A stretch of DNA of 64,000 nucleotides from Flavobacterium fontis. GTDB lineage: Bacteria > Bacteroidota > Bacteroidia > Flavobacteriales > Flavobacteriaceae. Every line of letters begins with the position of its first letter. Within the stretch, counting starts at the first letter, position 1. The stretch spans positions 62,001 through 126,000 of the forward strand of contig NZ_FQVQ01000003.1 in the NCBI RefSeq assembly GCF_900129405.1. Reading direction: 5' to 3'. This document shows positions 34,438 through 46,295 of the stretch, in pieces. Under the pieces are notes generated by a model that had not been told where the DNA came from, did not search any database, and saw nothing but the letters and a program-made list of their open reading frames with translations. The translations under genes and the position numbers were made by a program.

Positions 34438-37400
34438 GTACAACACCTGCATTTACTTTATATGACGCCTCTGCTGGATCGGGGAAGACCTATACTTTGG
34501 TAAAATCGTACTTGAAGATTATTTTAACAGCACCCCAACCCGATGCCTACCGCTCGATTTTGGCTATCACCTTTACCAACAAGGCCGTACATGAAATGAA
34601 AAGTCGCGTAGTGGAGAGTTTGTCGCAATTTGCTGCCCTTCAACCGAGCACAAAGGCCCTTGATTTACTCGAAGATATAGCCGCCGAAACAGGGATGTCT
34701 ACCCAAACTATTCAAGAGAAATCTCGGGTGATAATTAAAAATTTGATTCACAACTATGCTGCCTTTGATATTTCAACCATTGATAAGTTTACCCATAAAG
34801 TCATTCGCTCCTTTGCCCATGAATTAAAGTTGCCCATCACCTTTGAAGTGTCTTTGGATACCGATGGATTGTTGCAAGAAGCCGTTGATGCCATCATTGC
34901 GCAGGCGGGTGAAGACGAAACGTTGACGCAATTGTTGGTGAATTTTACCATGGAAAAAACCGATGAAGATAAAAGTTGGGATATTTCTCGGGAAATTATT
35001 GAAACGGGGAAATTGATGTTGAATGAAAACAACCGCGAGGAAATTCATCAATTGCAAGACAAGTCTATCGAAGACTTTATTGTTCTCAAAAATAAGTTGG
35101 TAGCGTTAAGCCATGCCATGGAGGAACAGGCAGCACAAGAAGCCCTTTCTATTTTAGGGTTATTGGAAAAAAATGGGGTGGATTTAAAATCGTTTTCTCG
35201 TGAAACTTTTCCCAACCATATAAAAAGCATTGCGCGTAAGGACTATAATCCCAATCATAAAACCTATCGTGAAGCGGAAGCAATTCAAATCAATAAAACC
35301 GCTTCCGATAGAGCACTCATCGAATCGTTAGTTCCCGAAATGGTGTCGCATTTGACCCAAATGTATGGCGCTTTAGAGAAAATGCTGTTCTACAAAGCTT
35401 TTTTAAAAAATGTCACCCCGCTTTCTTTGCTCAATACCCTTCAAAAAAAATTGAAAGCCATTCAAGAAGCCCAAAATATCCTTTCGATTACCGAATTCAA
35501 CACTTTAATTCAAGAGCAAATACAACAGCAACCGGCGCCGTTTATTTATGAAAAAATGGGCGAAAAATACCGGCATTTTTTTATTGACGAGTTTCAAGAC
35601 ACTTCTGAATTACAATGGCACAACTTGATTCCTCTTATTGATAATGCGCTGGCCGGAGAGGAAAATGGGGTGCCCGGGTCGTTGCTTTTGGTGGGCGATC
35701 CCAAACAGTCGATTTATCGTTGGCGTGGAGGAAAAGCCGAGCAGTTTATTGCTTTGGGGAAAGGTGAAATTCCGTTTTCAAACAAAAATTTTGGCCGAAA
35801 AACCTTGGATACGAATTACCGAAGTTATTCGCAAATCATTGAATTTAACAATGATTTTTTCCAATTTCTCTCCGGAAAATTTCAGCACCCTGACTATAAA
35901 GAATTGTACGCAAACTATAGTTTTCAAAAAACCAATTCCAAAAAAGGAGGCTACGTTCAGTTTGAATTTATACCTGGAAAAGTTGATAATACCGAGGACG
36001 ATGAAGGGTTAGAAAAAGCCGATCTTTATTTGGAAGCCCTTGTCAATACTATAGCTCACATTCGATTGCAAGGATTTGCCTATCGCGATATTGCGATATT
36101 GATTCGCAACAATAAAAATGGGGCGCTCATTGCACAATACCTAACCGAAAAACAACTGCCTATCATTTCCTCAGAAAGTTTGTTGTTGGCAGCCTCTGCT
36201 GAAGTTCGCGTCTTGGTAGCGGCGCTTCGGTTTTTGAATAATGCGAAAGATCAAGAGGCCAAAGCCAATGTTTTATACTATTTGGCGTCTCATTTCGATC
36301 CAGCACACCTCCATGAATGCATCGCCGAAGGAATGGCAAAAACGCTAGAAACCGACTGGGAGCAATGGTTGAGCTCACGTTTTGGGGCTGCTTTTTCACA
36401 TTTTTCATTACAAAACCTTCGTAAAAAGTCGCTGTATGAAGTAGTTGAATACTTAAGTCATTTGTTTATCCCCCCGTCAAAACACAATGCGTATGTACAA
36501 TTTTTTCAAGATGTCGTATTGGAACATGATTTGCGCAAACAAGCCGGGATAGTTGATTTCTTGACTTTTTGGGAGCGTCAAGCGCAAAAGTTAAGCATCG
36601 CTTCACCAGAAGGCAACGATGCTATTCGAATTATGACCATTCATAAATCAAAAGGACTCGAATTCCCCGTGGTTATTTTTCCTTTTGCCGAAGAAAATTT
36701 TGCCCAAAATAAGCAAGATAAGTTGTGGCTCGATCTTCCCGATACCGATTTAGGTATTCCCAAAGCTCTAGTGGCCAAAAATAAAGAAGTTGAAACCTTC
36801 AGTCCTGAAGCGGCTGCGGTATATCAACAACGAACCGAAGAAGAATTGCTGGACAATATCAATGTATTGTATGTTGCCATGACTCGAGCCGAAGAGCAGT
36901 TGTATGTGATTTCTGCCGAAAATCGTACGAGTAAGGGCGAACTGCCGTCCAATTTATCGTCTTTTTTCTTGGCGTTTTTAGAATCCAAAGGTTGTGTACT
37001 GGATCAAGGTAAAGTGCGATTTGGTGAGGCAACACGCCGTTCCACACCCGATGCGGTGAACGTTACTTCTATGCTCATCCCAAAAGTGAACGCTTTGTTT
37101 CGTCCGAGCAACATCAAAATTGCCCAGCGGGAAAGTTTAATGTGGAATACGAAACAGGGGGATGCCATTGCGTATGGAAATTTGGTGCACGAACTTTTAG
37201 CTTCAGTGACCACTCTGCGCGATATTGATTTGGTTTTAGATAAAGCGATAGAAGAAGGGCTATTAGCGACTTCACAAAGGGGTGTGACTCAGCAAACCCT
37301 TTTGGCAGTCGTCACCCACCCGGAGTTGCACGAGTTTTTTTCAGAAAAAGGACGTGTGTACAACGAGCAAACCTTTTTATTGCCTCAAGGACCGGTTTTA

Positions 37401-37604
37401 AAGCCCGATCGTGTGGTAGTTTTTGACGATCAAACCGCTATTTTATTGGATTACAAAACAGGAAGCCACAAAGAGGTTTATCGTGCTCAAGTCGCAGGGT
37501 ATCAAACGGCTTTGGAAGCGATGGGTTGGCAAGTGCGGAAAAAATGTTTGGTTTATATTGGCGAACACGTTGAAGTTGTACATTTGCAAGAACAAACGAA
37601 TTAA
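34434..37604 (+). CDS. UvrD-type helicase/exonuclease, AddA (RecB)-like
   Basis: A 1056-residue superfamily 1 helicase. Walker A is at residues 11-20 ([10 protein letters not shown]), helicase motif II at about 386 ([14 protein letters not shown]), and motif V/VI at [14 protein letters not shown] and [13 protein letters not shown]. The C-terminal 150 residues carry a RecB-type nuclease (GNLVHELLA, then LKPDRVVVF and ILLDYKTG). It would form a double-strand-break resection enzyme with the AddB-like protein encoded at 40368, three genes downstream. Overlaps the GNAT gene by 4 bp. Confidence 0.9.
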   Translation: MSTTPAFTLYDASAGSGKTYTLVKSYLKIILTAPQPDAYRSILAITFTNKAVHEMKSRVVESLSQFAALQPSTKALDLLEDIAAETGMSTQTIQEKSRVIIKNLIHNYAAFDISTIDKFTHKVIRSFAHELKLPITFEVSLDTDGLLQEAVDAIIAQAGEDETLTQLLVNFTMEKTDEDKSWDISREIIETGKLMLNENNREEIHQLQDKSIEDFIVLKNKLVALSHAMEEQAAQEALSILGLLEKNGVDLKSFSRETFPNHIKSIARKDYNPNHKTYREAEAIQINKTASDRALIESLVPEMVSHLTQMYGALEKMLFYKAFLKNVTPLSLLNTLQKKLKAIQEAQNILSITEFNTLIQEQIQQQPAPFIYEKMGEKYRHFFIDEFQDTSELQWHNLIPLIDNALAGEENGVPGSLLLVGDPKQSIYRWRGGKAEQFIALGKGEIPFSNKNFGRKTLDTNYRSYSQIIEFNNDFFQFLSGKFQHPDYKELYANYSFQKTNSKKGGYVQFEFIPGKVDNTEDDEGLEKADLYLEALVNTIAHIRLQGFAYRDIAILIRNNKNGALIAQYLTEKQLPIISSESLLLAASAEVRVLVAALRFLNNAKDQEAKANVLYYLASHFDPAHLHECIAEGMAKTLETDWEQWLSSRFGAAFSHFSLQNLRKKSLYEVVEYLSHLFIPPSKHNAYVQFFQDVVLEHDLRKQAGIVDFLTFWERQAQKLSIASPEGNDAIRIMTIHKSKGLEFPVVIFPFAEENFAQNKQDKLWLDLPDTDLGIPKALVAKNKEVETFSPEAAAVYQQRTEEELLDNINVLYVAMTRAEEQLYVISAENRTSKGELPSNLSSFFLAFLESKGCVLDQGKVRFGEATRRSTPDAVNVTSMLIPKVNALFRPSNIKIAQRESLMWNTKQGDAIAYGNLVHELLASVTTLRDIDLVLDKAIEEGLLATSQRGVTQQTLLAVVTHPELHEFFSEKGRVYNEQTFLLPQGPVLKPDRVVVFDDQTAILLDYKTGSHKEVYRAQVAGYQTALEAMGWQVRKKCLVYIGEHVEVVHLQEQTN

Positions 37605-37608
37605 GATT

Positions 37609-38799
37609 ATGTACGGAAAAATTCAAGCGCATTTGCAACAGGAAATTCAAGCTATTAAAGATGGAGGCTTATACAAAAAAGAACGGATCATCACGTCGCC
37701 TCAAGGGGCTGAAATCATAGTCAACGGGGAGACTGTTTTGAACTTTTGTGCCAACAACTACCTCGGATTGTCTTCGCATCCAGAAGTCGTTCAAGCCGCC
37801 AAAGAAGCGCTCGATACGCATGGTTTCGGCATGTCTTCAGTGCGTTTTATTTGTGGGACACAAGACATTCACAAAACCTTGGAGCAAAAAATTGCCGATT
37901 TCTATGGCACAGAGGATACCATTTTATATGCTGCCGCTTTCGATGCCAACGGTGGGGTTTTTGAGCCGTTGTTGGGCGAAGACGACTGTATTATTTCCGA
38001 TAGTTTGAACCACGCTTCGATTATTGATGGCGTTCGTTTGTGTAAAGCCGCTCGTTATCGTTATGAAAACAACAATATGGCTGATTTGGAGGTGCAACTT
38101 CAAAAAGCAACAGCGGCAGGACATCGATTTAAATTGATTGTTACCGATGGCGTGTTTTCTATGGATGGTTTGGTGGCTCCGTTGGACAAAATATGTGATT
38201 TGGCCGATCAATACGATGCGATGGTGATGGTTGACGAATGTCATGCCGCAGGATTCATTGGAGCTACGGGTAAAGGAACGCTCGAAGCAAAAGGCGTCAT
38301 GGGACGTGTGGATATTATCACGGGAACCCTTGGCAAGGCCCTTGGGGGTGCAATGGGAGGCTACACCACAGCCAAAAAAGAAATTATTGAGATTTTGCGT
38401 CAACGCTCTCGTCCGTATTTGTTTTCCAATTCGTTGGCACCAGCCATTGTAGGGGCTTCAATTAAAGTTTTTGAGTTGCTGGAAAAAGATACGACACTGC
38501 GCGATCAGTTGGAATGGAATACCAATTATTTTAAAAAAGGCATGAAGGCAGCAGGATTTGACATCATTGATGGCGACTCTGCCATTGTTCCCGTAATGTT
38601 GTATGATGCCAAGTTATCTCAAGTTATGGCCGATCAATTGTTGGCCAAAGGCATTTATGTAATTGGTTTCTTTTACCCGGTGGTGCCCAAAGAAAAAGCA
38701 CGTATTCGGGTGCAACTTTCGGCGGCTCATACCCAAGCACATTTGGATAAAGCAATTGCCGCATTTACCGAAGTTGGACAAAGCTTGGGTGTTATCTAA
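37609..38799 (+). CDS. kbl: glycine C-acetyltransferase (2-amino-3-ketobutyrate CoA ligase)
   Basis: A 396-residue PLP enzyme of the alpha-oxoamine synthase family that converts 2-amino-3-oxobutyrate and CoA to glycine and acetyl-CoA in threonine breakdown. The PLP lysine is Lys243 in [16 protein letters not shown], and the cofactor-binding [11 protein letters not shown] segment lies about 30 residues before. The length and motifs fit Kbl better than KAS/BioF. It starts 4 bp after the AddA-like stop; no threonine dehydrogenase gene is nearby. Confidence 0.92.
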   Translation: MYGKIQAHLQQEIQAIKDGGLYKKERIITSPQGAEIIVNGETVLNFCANNYLGLSSHPEVVQAAKEALDTHGFGMSSVRFICGTQDIHKTLEQKIADFYGTEDTILYAAAFDANGGVFEPLLGEDDCIISDSLNHASIIDGVRLCKAARYRYENNNMADLEVQLQKATAAGHRFKLIVTDGVFSMDGLVAPLDKICDLADQYDAMVMVDECHAAGFIGATGKGTLEAKGVMGRVDIITGTLGKALGGAMGGYTTAKKEIIEILRQRSRPYLFSNSLAPAIVGASIKVFELLEKDTTLRDQLEWNTNYFKKGMKAAGFDIIDGDSAIVPVMLYDAKLSQVMADQLLAKGIYVIGFFYPVVPKEKARIRVQLSAAHTQAHLDKAIAAFTEVGQSLGVI

Positions 38800-38818
38800 C
38801 CGAAATGTGCCTTAACAT

Positions 38819-38849
38819 TTTGATAATTCATTAATTGGTTATAATTTTG
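38819..38849 (+). promoter_or_regulatory. promoter of the OmpA-family gene
   Basis: TTTG at 38819-38822, 19 bp spacer and TAATTTTG at 38842-38849: the full Bacteroidota consensus, as expected for an abundant outer-membrane protein. Confidence 0.8.
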
Positions 38850-38885
38850 CCCCCATATTCATATATAAATCTAACAAAATTAAGT

Positions 38886-40301
38886 ATGAGACATCTTAAA
38901 AAACTATGTGCTATTTTGATGCTTGCTGGGTTAAGCGTTCAAGCTCAGGATAGTAACAACCAATGGGCTATTTCGTTTGGTATAAACGCAATCGATGGTG
39001 CTCGTGTAAGCGCAGCTTCAAAAATTGAAGATCAGTTTTCTCAATTTTACAATGCCAAGGGATACTGGAGTATTATGCCAGCCGTTTCGGCAATCAATGT
39101 TTCCAAGTATGTTGGAAATAATTTCTCTTTTGGAGTTACAGGTTCTGTAAACCGAATTAATAAAATTGTAGGAGAGCGCTTTTACGATCCAATCACTAAC
39201 ACTAGTGAATACCCTGTGACTAACCCAGGTGATTTGATGTATTACAGCTTTGATGGGGTTGTTCGTTACAGCTTCATGAGCTTGTTAAAGTCAAAAACCA
39301 TTGAGCCTTCAGCACACATTGGGGGAGGTTACACTTTCTTGGGTGATGCTTCTGCAGGTACTGTGAATGGAGGTTTAGGATTGACTTACTGGTTTGGAAA
39401 ACAAATTGGTTTGACTTATACAGCTACTTATAAGCATTCATTTGATGACTCTAGAAATCCTTCTATCGATGTTGCACCACACGTACAGCACTTTGCTGGT
39501 TTAGTATTGAAATTTGGTGCTAAAGATACAGATGAAGATGGTTTTTATGATAATGAAGATGCTTGTCCTACCGAAGCTGGAACTGCAGAATTCAGAGGTT
39601 GTCCAGATTCAGACGGTGACAAAATCATTGACAAAGAAGATGCTTGTCCAGATACTCCTGGTTTAGCACAATTTGGAGGTTGTCCTGATACAGATGGTGA
39701 CGGAATCCAAGATAAAGAAGATGCTTGTCCAGATGCAGCAGGAGTTAAAGCTTTAGGCGGATGTCCAGATGCTGACGGTGATGGTATCGCTGACAAAGAT
39801 GACAAATGTAAAGATGTTAAAGGGCCTAAAGAAAATGGCGGATGTCCATGGCCAGATAGAGACGGTGACAACGTGTTAGACAAAGATGATCAGTGTCCAG
39901 ATGTAAAAGGAACTGCTGCTAACAAAGGTTGTCCTGAAGTTACCGATGAGGTAATGAAAAAATTGAATGACTACGGTAAAACAATTCTTTTCGATACAGG
40001 TAAAGCGTCATTCCAAAAACAAACATTCCCTGTTTTGGAAGCGATGGCTGCAATCTTAAAAGAGTATCCATCAGCACAATTCTCAATCGAAGGTCACACC
40101 GATAGCGATGGTAAAGATGCTGCTAACCAAAAATTATCTGAAGACCGTGCAGCTGCTGTGAAAAACTATTTAGTTTCAAACGGAATTGATGCTTCTCGTT
40201 TAACGTCTAAAGGATTTGGTGAGTCTATGCCAATTGCTTCAAACAAAACGAAAGCTGGTAAAGCACAAAACCGTCGTGTAGAAGTGAAATTGGTAAAATA
40301 A
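38886..40301 (+). CDS. OmpA family outer-membrane protein with TSP3 repeats
   Basis: A 471-residue outer-membrane protein: signal peptide ([18 protein letters not shown]), an N-terminal eight-strand barrel (about 20-210), five thrombospondin type 3-like calcium-binding repeats of the form DxDGDGIxDKEDACP (about 215-355), and a C-terminal OmpA peptidoglycan-binding domain ([11 protein letters not shown] ... NRRVEVKL). It anchors the outer membrane to the wall. Codon use is the smoothest in the window and it has a consensus promoter and a strong terminator, which suggests high expression. Confidence 0.95.
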   Translation: MRHLKKLCAILMLAGLSVQAQDSNNQWAISFGINAIDGARVSAASKIEDQFSQFYNAKGYWSIMPAVSAINVSKYVGNNFSFGVTGSVNRINKIVGERFYDPITNTSEYPVTNPGDLMYYSFDGVVRYSFMSLLKSKTIEPSAHIGGGYTFLGDASAGTVNGGLGLTYWFGKQIGLTYTATYKHSFDDSRNPSIDVAPHVQHFAGLVLKFGAKDTDEDGFYDNEDACPTEAGTAEFRGCPDSDGDKIIDKEDACPDTPGLAQFGGCPDTDGDGIQDKEDACPDAAGVKALGGCPDADGDGIADKDDKCKDVKGPKENGGCPWPDRDGDNVLDKDDQCPDVKGTAANKGCPEVTDEVMKKLNDYGKTILFDTGKASFQKQTFPVLEAMAAILKEYPSAQFSIEGHTDSDGKDAANQKLSEDRAAAVKNYLVSNGIDASRLTSKGFGESMPIASNKTKAGKAQNRRVEVKLVK

Positions 40302-40327
40302 TTTACCTACACCACAATATATTGAAA

Positions 40328-40356
40328 AACGCTCCGATTTGTTCGGGGCGTTTTTT
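40328..40356 (+). terminator. intrinsic terminator of the OmpA-family gene
   Basis: AACGCTCCGA/TCGGGGCGTT stem with a five-base loop and a T run. Confidence 0.85.
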
Positions 40357-40367
40357 ATTTTTATAGC

Positions 40368-43133
40368 ATGCAAAAGAACACCTTTCTCTTCGATATCGCC
40401 GCCAAACTTTTAGAGGAGCATAGCCAACAAATGGAAAACCTAACGGTTATTCTTCCCAACAAACGTGCCCGCATTTTTTTGATCAATGCATTGAAAGCCC
40501 AAACCAAGGTTCCCTTAGTGGCCCCTGAAATCATCAGTATTGAAACGTTTGTCCAAGAAGTTTCAGGAATTACCGCTTTGGATTCTATCGAATTATTATT
40601 TGAATTTTACGCGGTATATGGTCGGTTAACGCCCGAGCAGCCCGAACCTTTTGAATCTTTTGCTCCTTGGGCTAAAACATTATTACAGGATTTCAATGAA
40701 ATAGACCGCTATTTGTTAAATCCCAATACGATTCTCACCTACCTCGAAAACATCAAAGAAATTGAACACTGGTCGGTAAGTGTCGACAAACATACTGCTT
40801 TGATCGAACGTCATTTGGCTTTTTGGCGAAAACTGCCGTCGTATTACCACGAGTTTTACCAACATTTACGCGATAAGAAACGAGGGTATCAAGGGCTTAT
40901 GTATCGTGAAGCCGTCGCCAATCTTCCCCATTTTATACAACATTCCTCAGCGCGTAAGTACTGCTTTGTTGGGTTTAATGCCTTGACCAAAGCCGAGGAA
41001 ACTATCGTGCAACAATTAATGGCCGCCGATCGTGCTACGGTGTATTGGGACGCCGATCGCGCATTTTTGGAAGATCCACTGCATGATGCGGGACTTTTTT
41101 TACGCCGGTACTTGAAAGAATGGCCCCACTACAAAACACAGCCGCTTCAGCACGTGTATTCACAGTTTCAAGAGGCTAAAAAAATCACGGTAATCGGAAC
41201 CTCCAAATCTATTGGGCAGGCTAAATTGGTGGGAAGTATTCTAGAAAAACATCTGGAAGACCATCCCGATACCGCCTTGCAAGATTGTGCCGTAGTTTTG
41301 GGAGAAGAGAGTTTATTAGTGCCTATTTTGTACAACCTCCCCGCTTCAATTCCTGCCCTGAATATCACCATGGGGTATTCGAGCAAAAACAATCCCGCTC
41401 AACTATTGGCGCACAAATGGTTTAAAATGCACCTCAATGCACAACAACGCAATCCCCAACAGTATGTATTTTATTTTCGGGATGTTTTAGATGTCATTAC
41501 ACATCCGCTGGTTGAACCCTATATTCAAGCCGACGTTTTATTGAAATATGTACGACAAAATAACGTCACGTTTATTCCTCAGAATCGATTGTTTACCTTA
41601 TTGGAGAAACCGCCTACAGCGCTTTTTCAACTCCTTTTTCAAAAATGGGAGGCTCATGCTTCGGGAGTGCTTCAAAACTTAGCAACGTTGCTGCTGGAAA
41701 TTAAAGCGCAATTGAATTACACGTCAAACGACGAGAAAATTGCCAATGCCTTTTTGTATTCATTGTACAAAATTGTCAACAAACTCATCTCGTATTTTGA
41801 GCAGCATCCTGTGGATAACCAACCCGAAACGGCTTTTGCTTTGTACAAACAGATTGTCGATTTGGCCGAAGTTTCTTTTGAAGGTGAGCCGCTCGAAGGA
41901 CTCCAAATAATGGGGGTACTGGAAAGTCGTGTGCTCGATTTTGAAACCGTGATTATCACATCGGTTAATGAAGGGAAATTTCCTTCAGGGAAGTCCAACA
42001 ACTCCTTTATCCCGTATGATGTGAAGCGCGAATACGGCTTGCCTACCTACAAAGAAAAAGACGCCATTTATACCTATCATTTCTACCACTTGTTGCAGCG
42101 TGCCAAAAATGTGTATTTGCTGTACAATTCCGATTCAGAAGGACTCGACGCGGGAGAACGCAGCCGTTTTATCACGCAATTGGAAGTAGAAAAGCAACCC
42201 CAACACCAATTGATATTTGAACAATACCATCCTGAAGTGCCCCAAATTGCTTACGAACCCATGGTGGTACCCAAAGATGAAGCGGTGATGCACCAATTGA
42301 AAGCAATAGCCACCGAAAAATACTTTTCCCCTTCTTCCTTAACCAATTATGTGCGGAATCCGATACGGTTTTATTTCCAGCGGTTATTGCGCATTTCAGA
42401 GGCCGAGGAGGTCGAAGAAAATATTGCGGTCAATACGTTGGGTACGATTATACATGCTGTTTTAGAAGATTTATATACCCCTTTTATCGGTCGAATTTTA
42501 ACGGTTCATGATATCGAAGCTTGTTTTTCGAAAATCGAAGCAAAAGTTGTAGAGAAATTTAAAGACGTTTACAAAGAAGGTGAAATCCAAAAAGGACGGA
42601 ATTTGCTGGCTTTTGAAGTGGCAAAGCGCAATGTATTTAATTTTTTGAAGCTCGAACTCGAATCGCTAAAAAAAGGCGAAGTAGTGCAAATTCTGGCTTT
42701 GGAACAAGGGTTTGAACGTGAATTTGTGCATCCAAAGTTGCCCTTTCCCATTAAAATTGGCGGGAATGTTGACCGCATCGAACTACGGGACGGTCGTGTG
42801 CGCATTATCGATTACAAAACCGGAAAAGTAGAGGGTAAATCCGTAACACTTTCTTCCTGGAAGGGATTGACCGAAGACATCAAAAACGACAAAATTATAC
42901 AGGTTTTGGCTTATGCTTTTCTCTATGAAAAAGAAGCGAAAGGCTTACCCATGGAGGTAGGAATCATTTCGTTTAAAAATTTAAAAAGCGGATTTTTACC
43001 GTTTAAGTTCAAAGCGGATAAAGAAGTTCAAACCGAAGTCACTCCCGAAATCCTTGCGGCCTATTTGGAGGAATTAGCAACCTTATTGGCGGAGATTTTT
43101 AATCCTGAAATTCCGTTTAGGGAGAAAATATAA
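40368..43133 (+). CDS. AddB-like PD-(D/E)XK nuclease protein
   Basis: A 921-residue protein of the AddB/RexB type: an inactivated helicase N terminus (VILPNKRARIFLINAL in place of a Walker A) and a C-terminal PD-(D/E)XK nuclease (TIIHAVLEDLY, IKIGGNVDRIEL, RIIDYKTGKVEG). The four cysteines of an AddB iron-sulphur cluster are not apparent. It would be the partner of the AddA-like protein at 34434. It starts 12 bp after the porin terminator; its own promoter was not found. Confidence 0.85.
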   Translation: MQKNTFLFDIAAKLLEEHSQQMENLTVILPNKRARIFLINALKAQTKVPLVAPEIISIETFVQEVSGITALDSIELLFEFYAVYGRLTPEQPEPFESFAPWAKTLLQDFNEIDRYLLNPNTILTYLENIKEIEHWSVSVDKHTALIERHLAFWRKLPSYYHEFYQHLRDKKRGYQGLMYREAVANLPHFIQHSSARKYCFVGFNALTKAEETIVQQLMAADRATVYWDADRAFLEDPLHDAGLFLRRYLKEWPHYKTQPLQHVYSQFQEAKKITVIGTSKSIGQAKLVGSILEKHLEDHPDTALQDCAVVLGEESLLVPILYNLPASIPALNITMGYSSKNNPAQLLAHKWFKMHLNAQQRNPQQYVFYFRDVLDVITHPLVEPYIQADVLLKYVRQNNVTFIPQNRLFTLLEKPPTALFQLLFQKWEAHASGVLQNLATLLLEIKAQLNYTSNDEKIANAFLYSLYKIVNKLISYFEQHPVDNQPETAFALYKQIVDLAEVSFEGEPLEGLQIMGVLESRVLDFETVIITSVNEGKFPSGKSNNSFIPYDVKREYGLPTYKEKDAIYTYHFYHLLQRAKNVYLLYNSDSEGLDAGERSRFITQLEVEKQPQHQLIFEQYHPEVPQIAYEPMVVPKDEAVMHQLKAIATEKYFSPSSLTNYVRNPIRFYFQRLLRISEAEEVEENIAVNTLGTIIHAVLEDLYTPFIGRILTVHDIEACFSKIEAKVVEKFKDVYKEGEIQKGRNLLAFEVAKRNVFNFLKLELESLKKGEVVQILALEQGFEREFVHPKLPFPIKIGGNVDRIELRDGRVRIIDYKTGKVEGKSVTLSSWKGLTEDIKNDKIIQVLAYAFLYEKEAKGLPMEVGIISFKNLKSGFLPFKFKADKEVQTEVTPEILAAYLEELATLLAEIFNPEIPFREKI

Positions 43134-43227
43134 GCTGCGTTAAATCTTCTTAAAAAATGTAAATCTGCGTTAAATCGTTTGGTAGCCTATTCTCGATTCA
43201 GTTGGTTTGTGTCAGAAAACCAACACC

Positions 43228-45384
43228 ATGAAAAACAGTATACTTACTATGTTGGCGTTTGCTTGTATAGGAAATGCCCAAAATTTAACGAAATACAATT
43301 TTGATTTTGAAAAGAGTAGTTCCGAAACGATACCGCAAGACGTAGGGGTTTGGGGCGACTACCAAGTGGCTACTGATACGCAAGTTTTTTATTCGGGACA
43401 ACAAAGTGTGCGGATTCATTCTGGCAATCAAACCAACAGTTTTGGCGCTATCTATCTAAAGATACCCGCATGCTTTTCGGGAAAAACCATTCGGGTAGAA
43501 GGATGGATAAAAACAGAAAATGTATCGGGTTCAGCCAGTCTTTTTGTGCGCATGAATCGCGATAAAATCAAACTAAAGTATCATGATGAGTCCTATTTAA
43601 AATACCAAGGCACAAACGATTGGAAGTCATTTACCATTCGGCAAGAATATATTCCAGAGACCAATGCGATTTACGTGGGCGGTATCTTAAACGGAACAGG
43701 TATTGTGTGGATTGACCAACTTAAAGTCACTATTGATGGAACTCCCATAGATCAAGTAACCCTGCGCGAACAAACGCCAATTGAAAAAGACATCGAATTT
43801 GATGCTGGTTCGCAATTTCAATTGGAAAATCCAACGCCCCAACAACTTAAAAATTTAGAAATCCTTGGTAAAGTTTGGGGCTTTGTCAAATACCATCATC
43901 CTAAAGTGGCTTCAGGAACGGTGCATTGGGATTATGAATTGTTTCGGATGTTGCCGTTGATTAATGCAACGGATTTTACGTCTCGTTTAGCGCAAAAGAT
44001 CGATGCTCTTGGTCCATTTAAAATGATTAGAAAAAAATTACCTAAAGCCGATTCGGTAAAGTCCCTCCCGCAAAACGAGTGGATTCGGGATACCGCTTTG
44101 TTGGGGGAAGCCTTATCATCACTTTTGGTTCAAATCAACCAAGCTGAGATTCATAAAAACTATTATGTAAGTATGTATCCAACGGTGGGGAATCCAAATT
44201 TTGAAAATGAATTGGAGTACAGTTTGATGCCATGGAACGATTCGGGGTATAAATTGTTGGCTTTATTTCGGTTTTGGAATGCTGTCCACTATTTTTTTCC
44301 CAATACGCATTTGACCGATCAAAAGTGGGATACAGTACTGCCTGAATTTATCCCTCAACTGCTTCAGCCCACGGATGAATTAAAGTATAAGCTATTGTTG
44401 AAAACGTTGATTGGAAAAATTCAAGACTCTCACGCGGATGTCTGGGGATATGACGAAACGCTATTCAAATACAAAGGAGACAAAAGTGTTCAGGTTGAAT
44501 TGGATTATGTAGAAGGAAAATTTGTGGTAGTGGCTGACCATCAAAAAACACCACTTTTACACAAAGGCGATGTTATTGTTGCAATTAATGGAGAATCTAT
44601 AAACGATTGGGTACAGCGAAGAAAGACCGAGTTTCCTGCTTCCAATGTTCCCACGCAATTTCGAAACATGGCACGCGATTTATTGCGAACGAATGAGGTC
44701 GAACTTCCTCTTACGGTTGAACGGAAAGGAACCTACTTGGAATTAAAAGCGCCAACCGAAGCTACTTTTTATTATGACGATACAACGCCTTCTTCAAAAA
44801 TCCTTGACCCTCAAATTGGATATCTCTACCCAGGAACATTGAAGCAAGGTGAAATCGAAAAAATCATGGAAAATTTCAAAGATAAAAAGGGAATAGTAAT
44901 TGATTTTCGCTGTTATCCTTCCGAATTTATTCTGTTTAAATTGGGGAATTATCTCTATCCAAAAAAAGTGGATTTTGCCAAATTCTCTGAAGGTTCTATC
45001 GAGCAACCAGGACTATTTGTTTATCGCAAAGGAACGCCTGTGGGGAAATCGAATGCTAAAGCCTATACCGGTAAAATAGTGGTTTTGTTGAATGAAGAAA
45101 CCCAAAGTAGTGCCGAATACCACTGCATGGCCTTGCGGGCTGCGCCCAATGTGACAATTATCGGGAGTACCACGGCTGGCGCTGATGGCAATGTTTCCAA
45201 ATTGTATCTGCCGGGGGGTGTCATGACCATGATTTCGGGAATTGGGGTATATTATCCGGATGGAACAGAAACACAACGCATTGGAATTGTACCCGATGTG
45301 GAATGTAAACCCACAATTCAAGGGATTCGCGAAGGACGAGATGAATTGCTGGAAAAAGCGATTGAAATTATTTTGAAAAGTTAG
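43228..45384 (+). CDS. S41 family peptidase (C-terminal processing protease type)
   Basis: A 718-residue exported protein with a signal peptide (SILTMLAFACIGNAQ), a beta-sandwich carbohydrate-binding-like N-terminal region (about 20-180), a PDZ-like segment (LHKGDVIVAINGES) and a C-terminal S41 protease domain with the serine in EETQSSAEYHCMALRAAP and a GSTTAGADGNVS loop. The substrate is unknown. The gene ends convergent with the alpha/beta hydrolase, the two stop codons overlapping by 4 bp. Confidence 0.87.
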   Translation: MKNSILTMLAFACIGNAQNLTKYNFDFEKSSSETIPQDVGVWGDYQVATDTQVFYSGQQSVRIHSGNQTNSFGAIYLKIPACFSGKTIRVEGWIKTENVSGSASLFVRMNRDKIKLKYHDESYLKYQGTNDWKSFTIRQEYIPETNAIYVGGILNGTGIVWIDQLKVTIDGTPIDQVTLREQTPIEKDIEFDAGSQFQLENPTPQQLKNLEILGKVWGFVKYHHPKVASGTVHWDYELFRMLPLINATDFTSRLAQKIDALGPFKMIRKKLPKADSVKSLPQNEWIRDTALLGEALSSLLVQINQAEIHKNYYVSMYPTVGNPNFENELEYSLMPWNDSGYKLLALFRFWNAVHYFFPNTHLTDQKWDTVLPEFIPQLLQPTDELKYKLLLKTLIGKIQDSHADVWGYDETLFKYKGDKSVQVELDYVEGKFVVVADHQKTPLLHKGDVIVAINGESINDWVQRRKTEFPASNVPTQFRNMARDLLRTNEVELPLTVERKGTYLELKAPTEATFYYDDTTPSSKILDPQIGYLYPGTLKQGEIEKIMENFKDKKGIVIDFRCYPSEFILFKLGNYLYPKKVDFAKFSEGSIEQPGLFVYRKGTPVGKSNAKAYTGKIVVLLNEETQSSAEYHCMALRAAPNVTIIGSTTAGADGNVSKLYLPGGVMTMISGIGVYYPDGTETQRIGIVPDVECKPTIQGIREGRDELLEKAIEIILKS

Positions 45385-46163
45385 ATCCCCTTCAAAAAGC
45401 TTACAATTGTTTTCTCCAAGGCTTTTTGGTTTTCCAAATGGCTCATGTGGCCGTCGGGGAAGGAGGTGAGTTGCACGCGCGTATTTTCAACTTGGGTGAC
45501 ATTATCGTCATACGGAAGTACGCCGTCTTTTTTACCCAAAATCAAAGCAATAGGATACGGGCCAAAATGCAAGAGTACTTCGCGATCGTTTCGGATTTTC
45601 ATGCCTTCCAAAGCGGCGACAATGCCTTGCAAAGGAGTTTTTAACGCTTCGAGTTTGACGTTTTCGATGGTTTCGGCTAATTTTTCGCGGTTGTCTTCGC
45701 TGAATAAGTTGGCAATCGACATGCGCACAAAAGCTGTATAGTTTTGCTTCACTGCTGCAATGGCACGATCGCGATTCAATTTGCGTTCGTCACTGTCGGC
45801 GCGGGAGGTGGAATTAAGTAATACCAATCCTTTTACATTGTCAGGATAGAGTTCGGCAAACGCCAACGCTACATAACCGCCCATAGAATGCCCAATCAAG
45901 ACCGATTTCCGGATTTTGAGTTCGTGCAACACATGATGCACCATATCGGCTTGGTCTTCCATGGTGTGCACATAGCCCAAACAATCGGTGTTGCCATGAC
46001 CTAATAAATCTATCGTAATCACGCGGTATTTGGTTGCCAACACGGGAGCCAAATACTGCCACATGGTTTGGTTTTCCAAAAAACCATGCAACAACACCAC
46101 CGCAGTACCTTTGCCCGTAGCGGTGTAGTCAATCGTGATATTTTTATACTGGATTTGTGCCAT
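45381..46163 (-). CDS. alpha/beta fold hydrolase
   Basis: A 260-residue alpha/beta hydrolase. The nucleophile elbow is GHSMGGYVA (serine near residue 97), the oxyanion segment is LLHGFLENQTMW, and the late His lies in FPDGHMSHLENQ. There is no signal peptide. The substrate is not predictable; similarity to BioH and arylesterase types is general only. The start MAQIQYKN is preferred over the upstream in-frame methionine. Confidence 0.87.
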   Translation of the reverse strand: MAQIQYKNITIDYTATGKGTAVVLLHGFLENQTMWQYLAPVLATKYRVITIDLLGHGNTDCLGYVHTMEDQADMVHHVLHELKIRKSVLIGHSMGGYVALAFAELYPDNVKGLVLLNSTSRADSDERKLNRDRAIAAVKQNYTAFVRMSIANLFSEDNREKLAETIENVKLEALKTPLQGIVAALEGMKIRNDREVLLHFGPYPIALILGKKDGVLPYDDNVTQVENTRVQLTSFPDGHMSHLENQKALEKTIVSFLKGI

Positions 46164-46295
46164 AGTTGATTGCAAAAATAAGAGAACTAAACATTCAATT
46201 AAAAAATTACACCGTCTTATTAGTAGTTAACTCCCAATTCATAATTCATAACTCATAATTTATAATTCAAAACAACACTTGTATTCAGCCCCGAT

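Noticed and set aside
43132..43175. Another copy of the island repeat near the S41 gene
   Set aside because: TGTAAATCTGCGTTAAATCG resembles the right arm, but it is better explained by a local 12-base direct repeat (CTGCGTTAAATC); no core or second arm is present.
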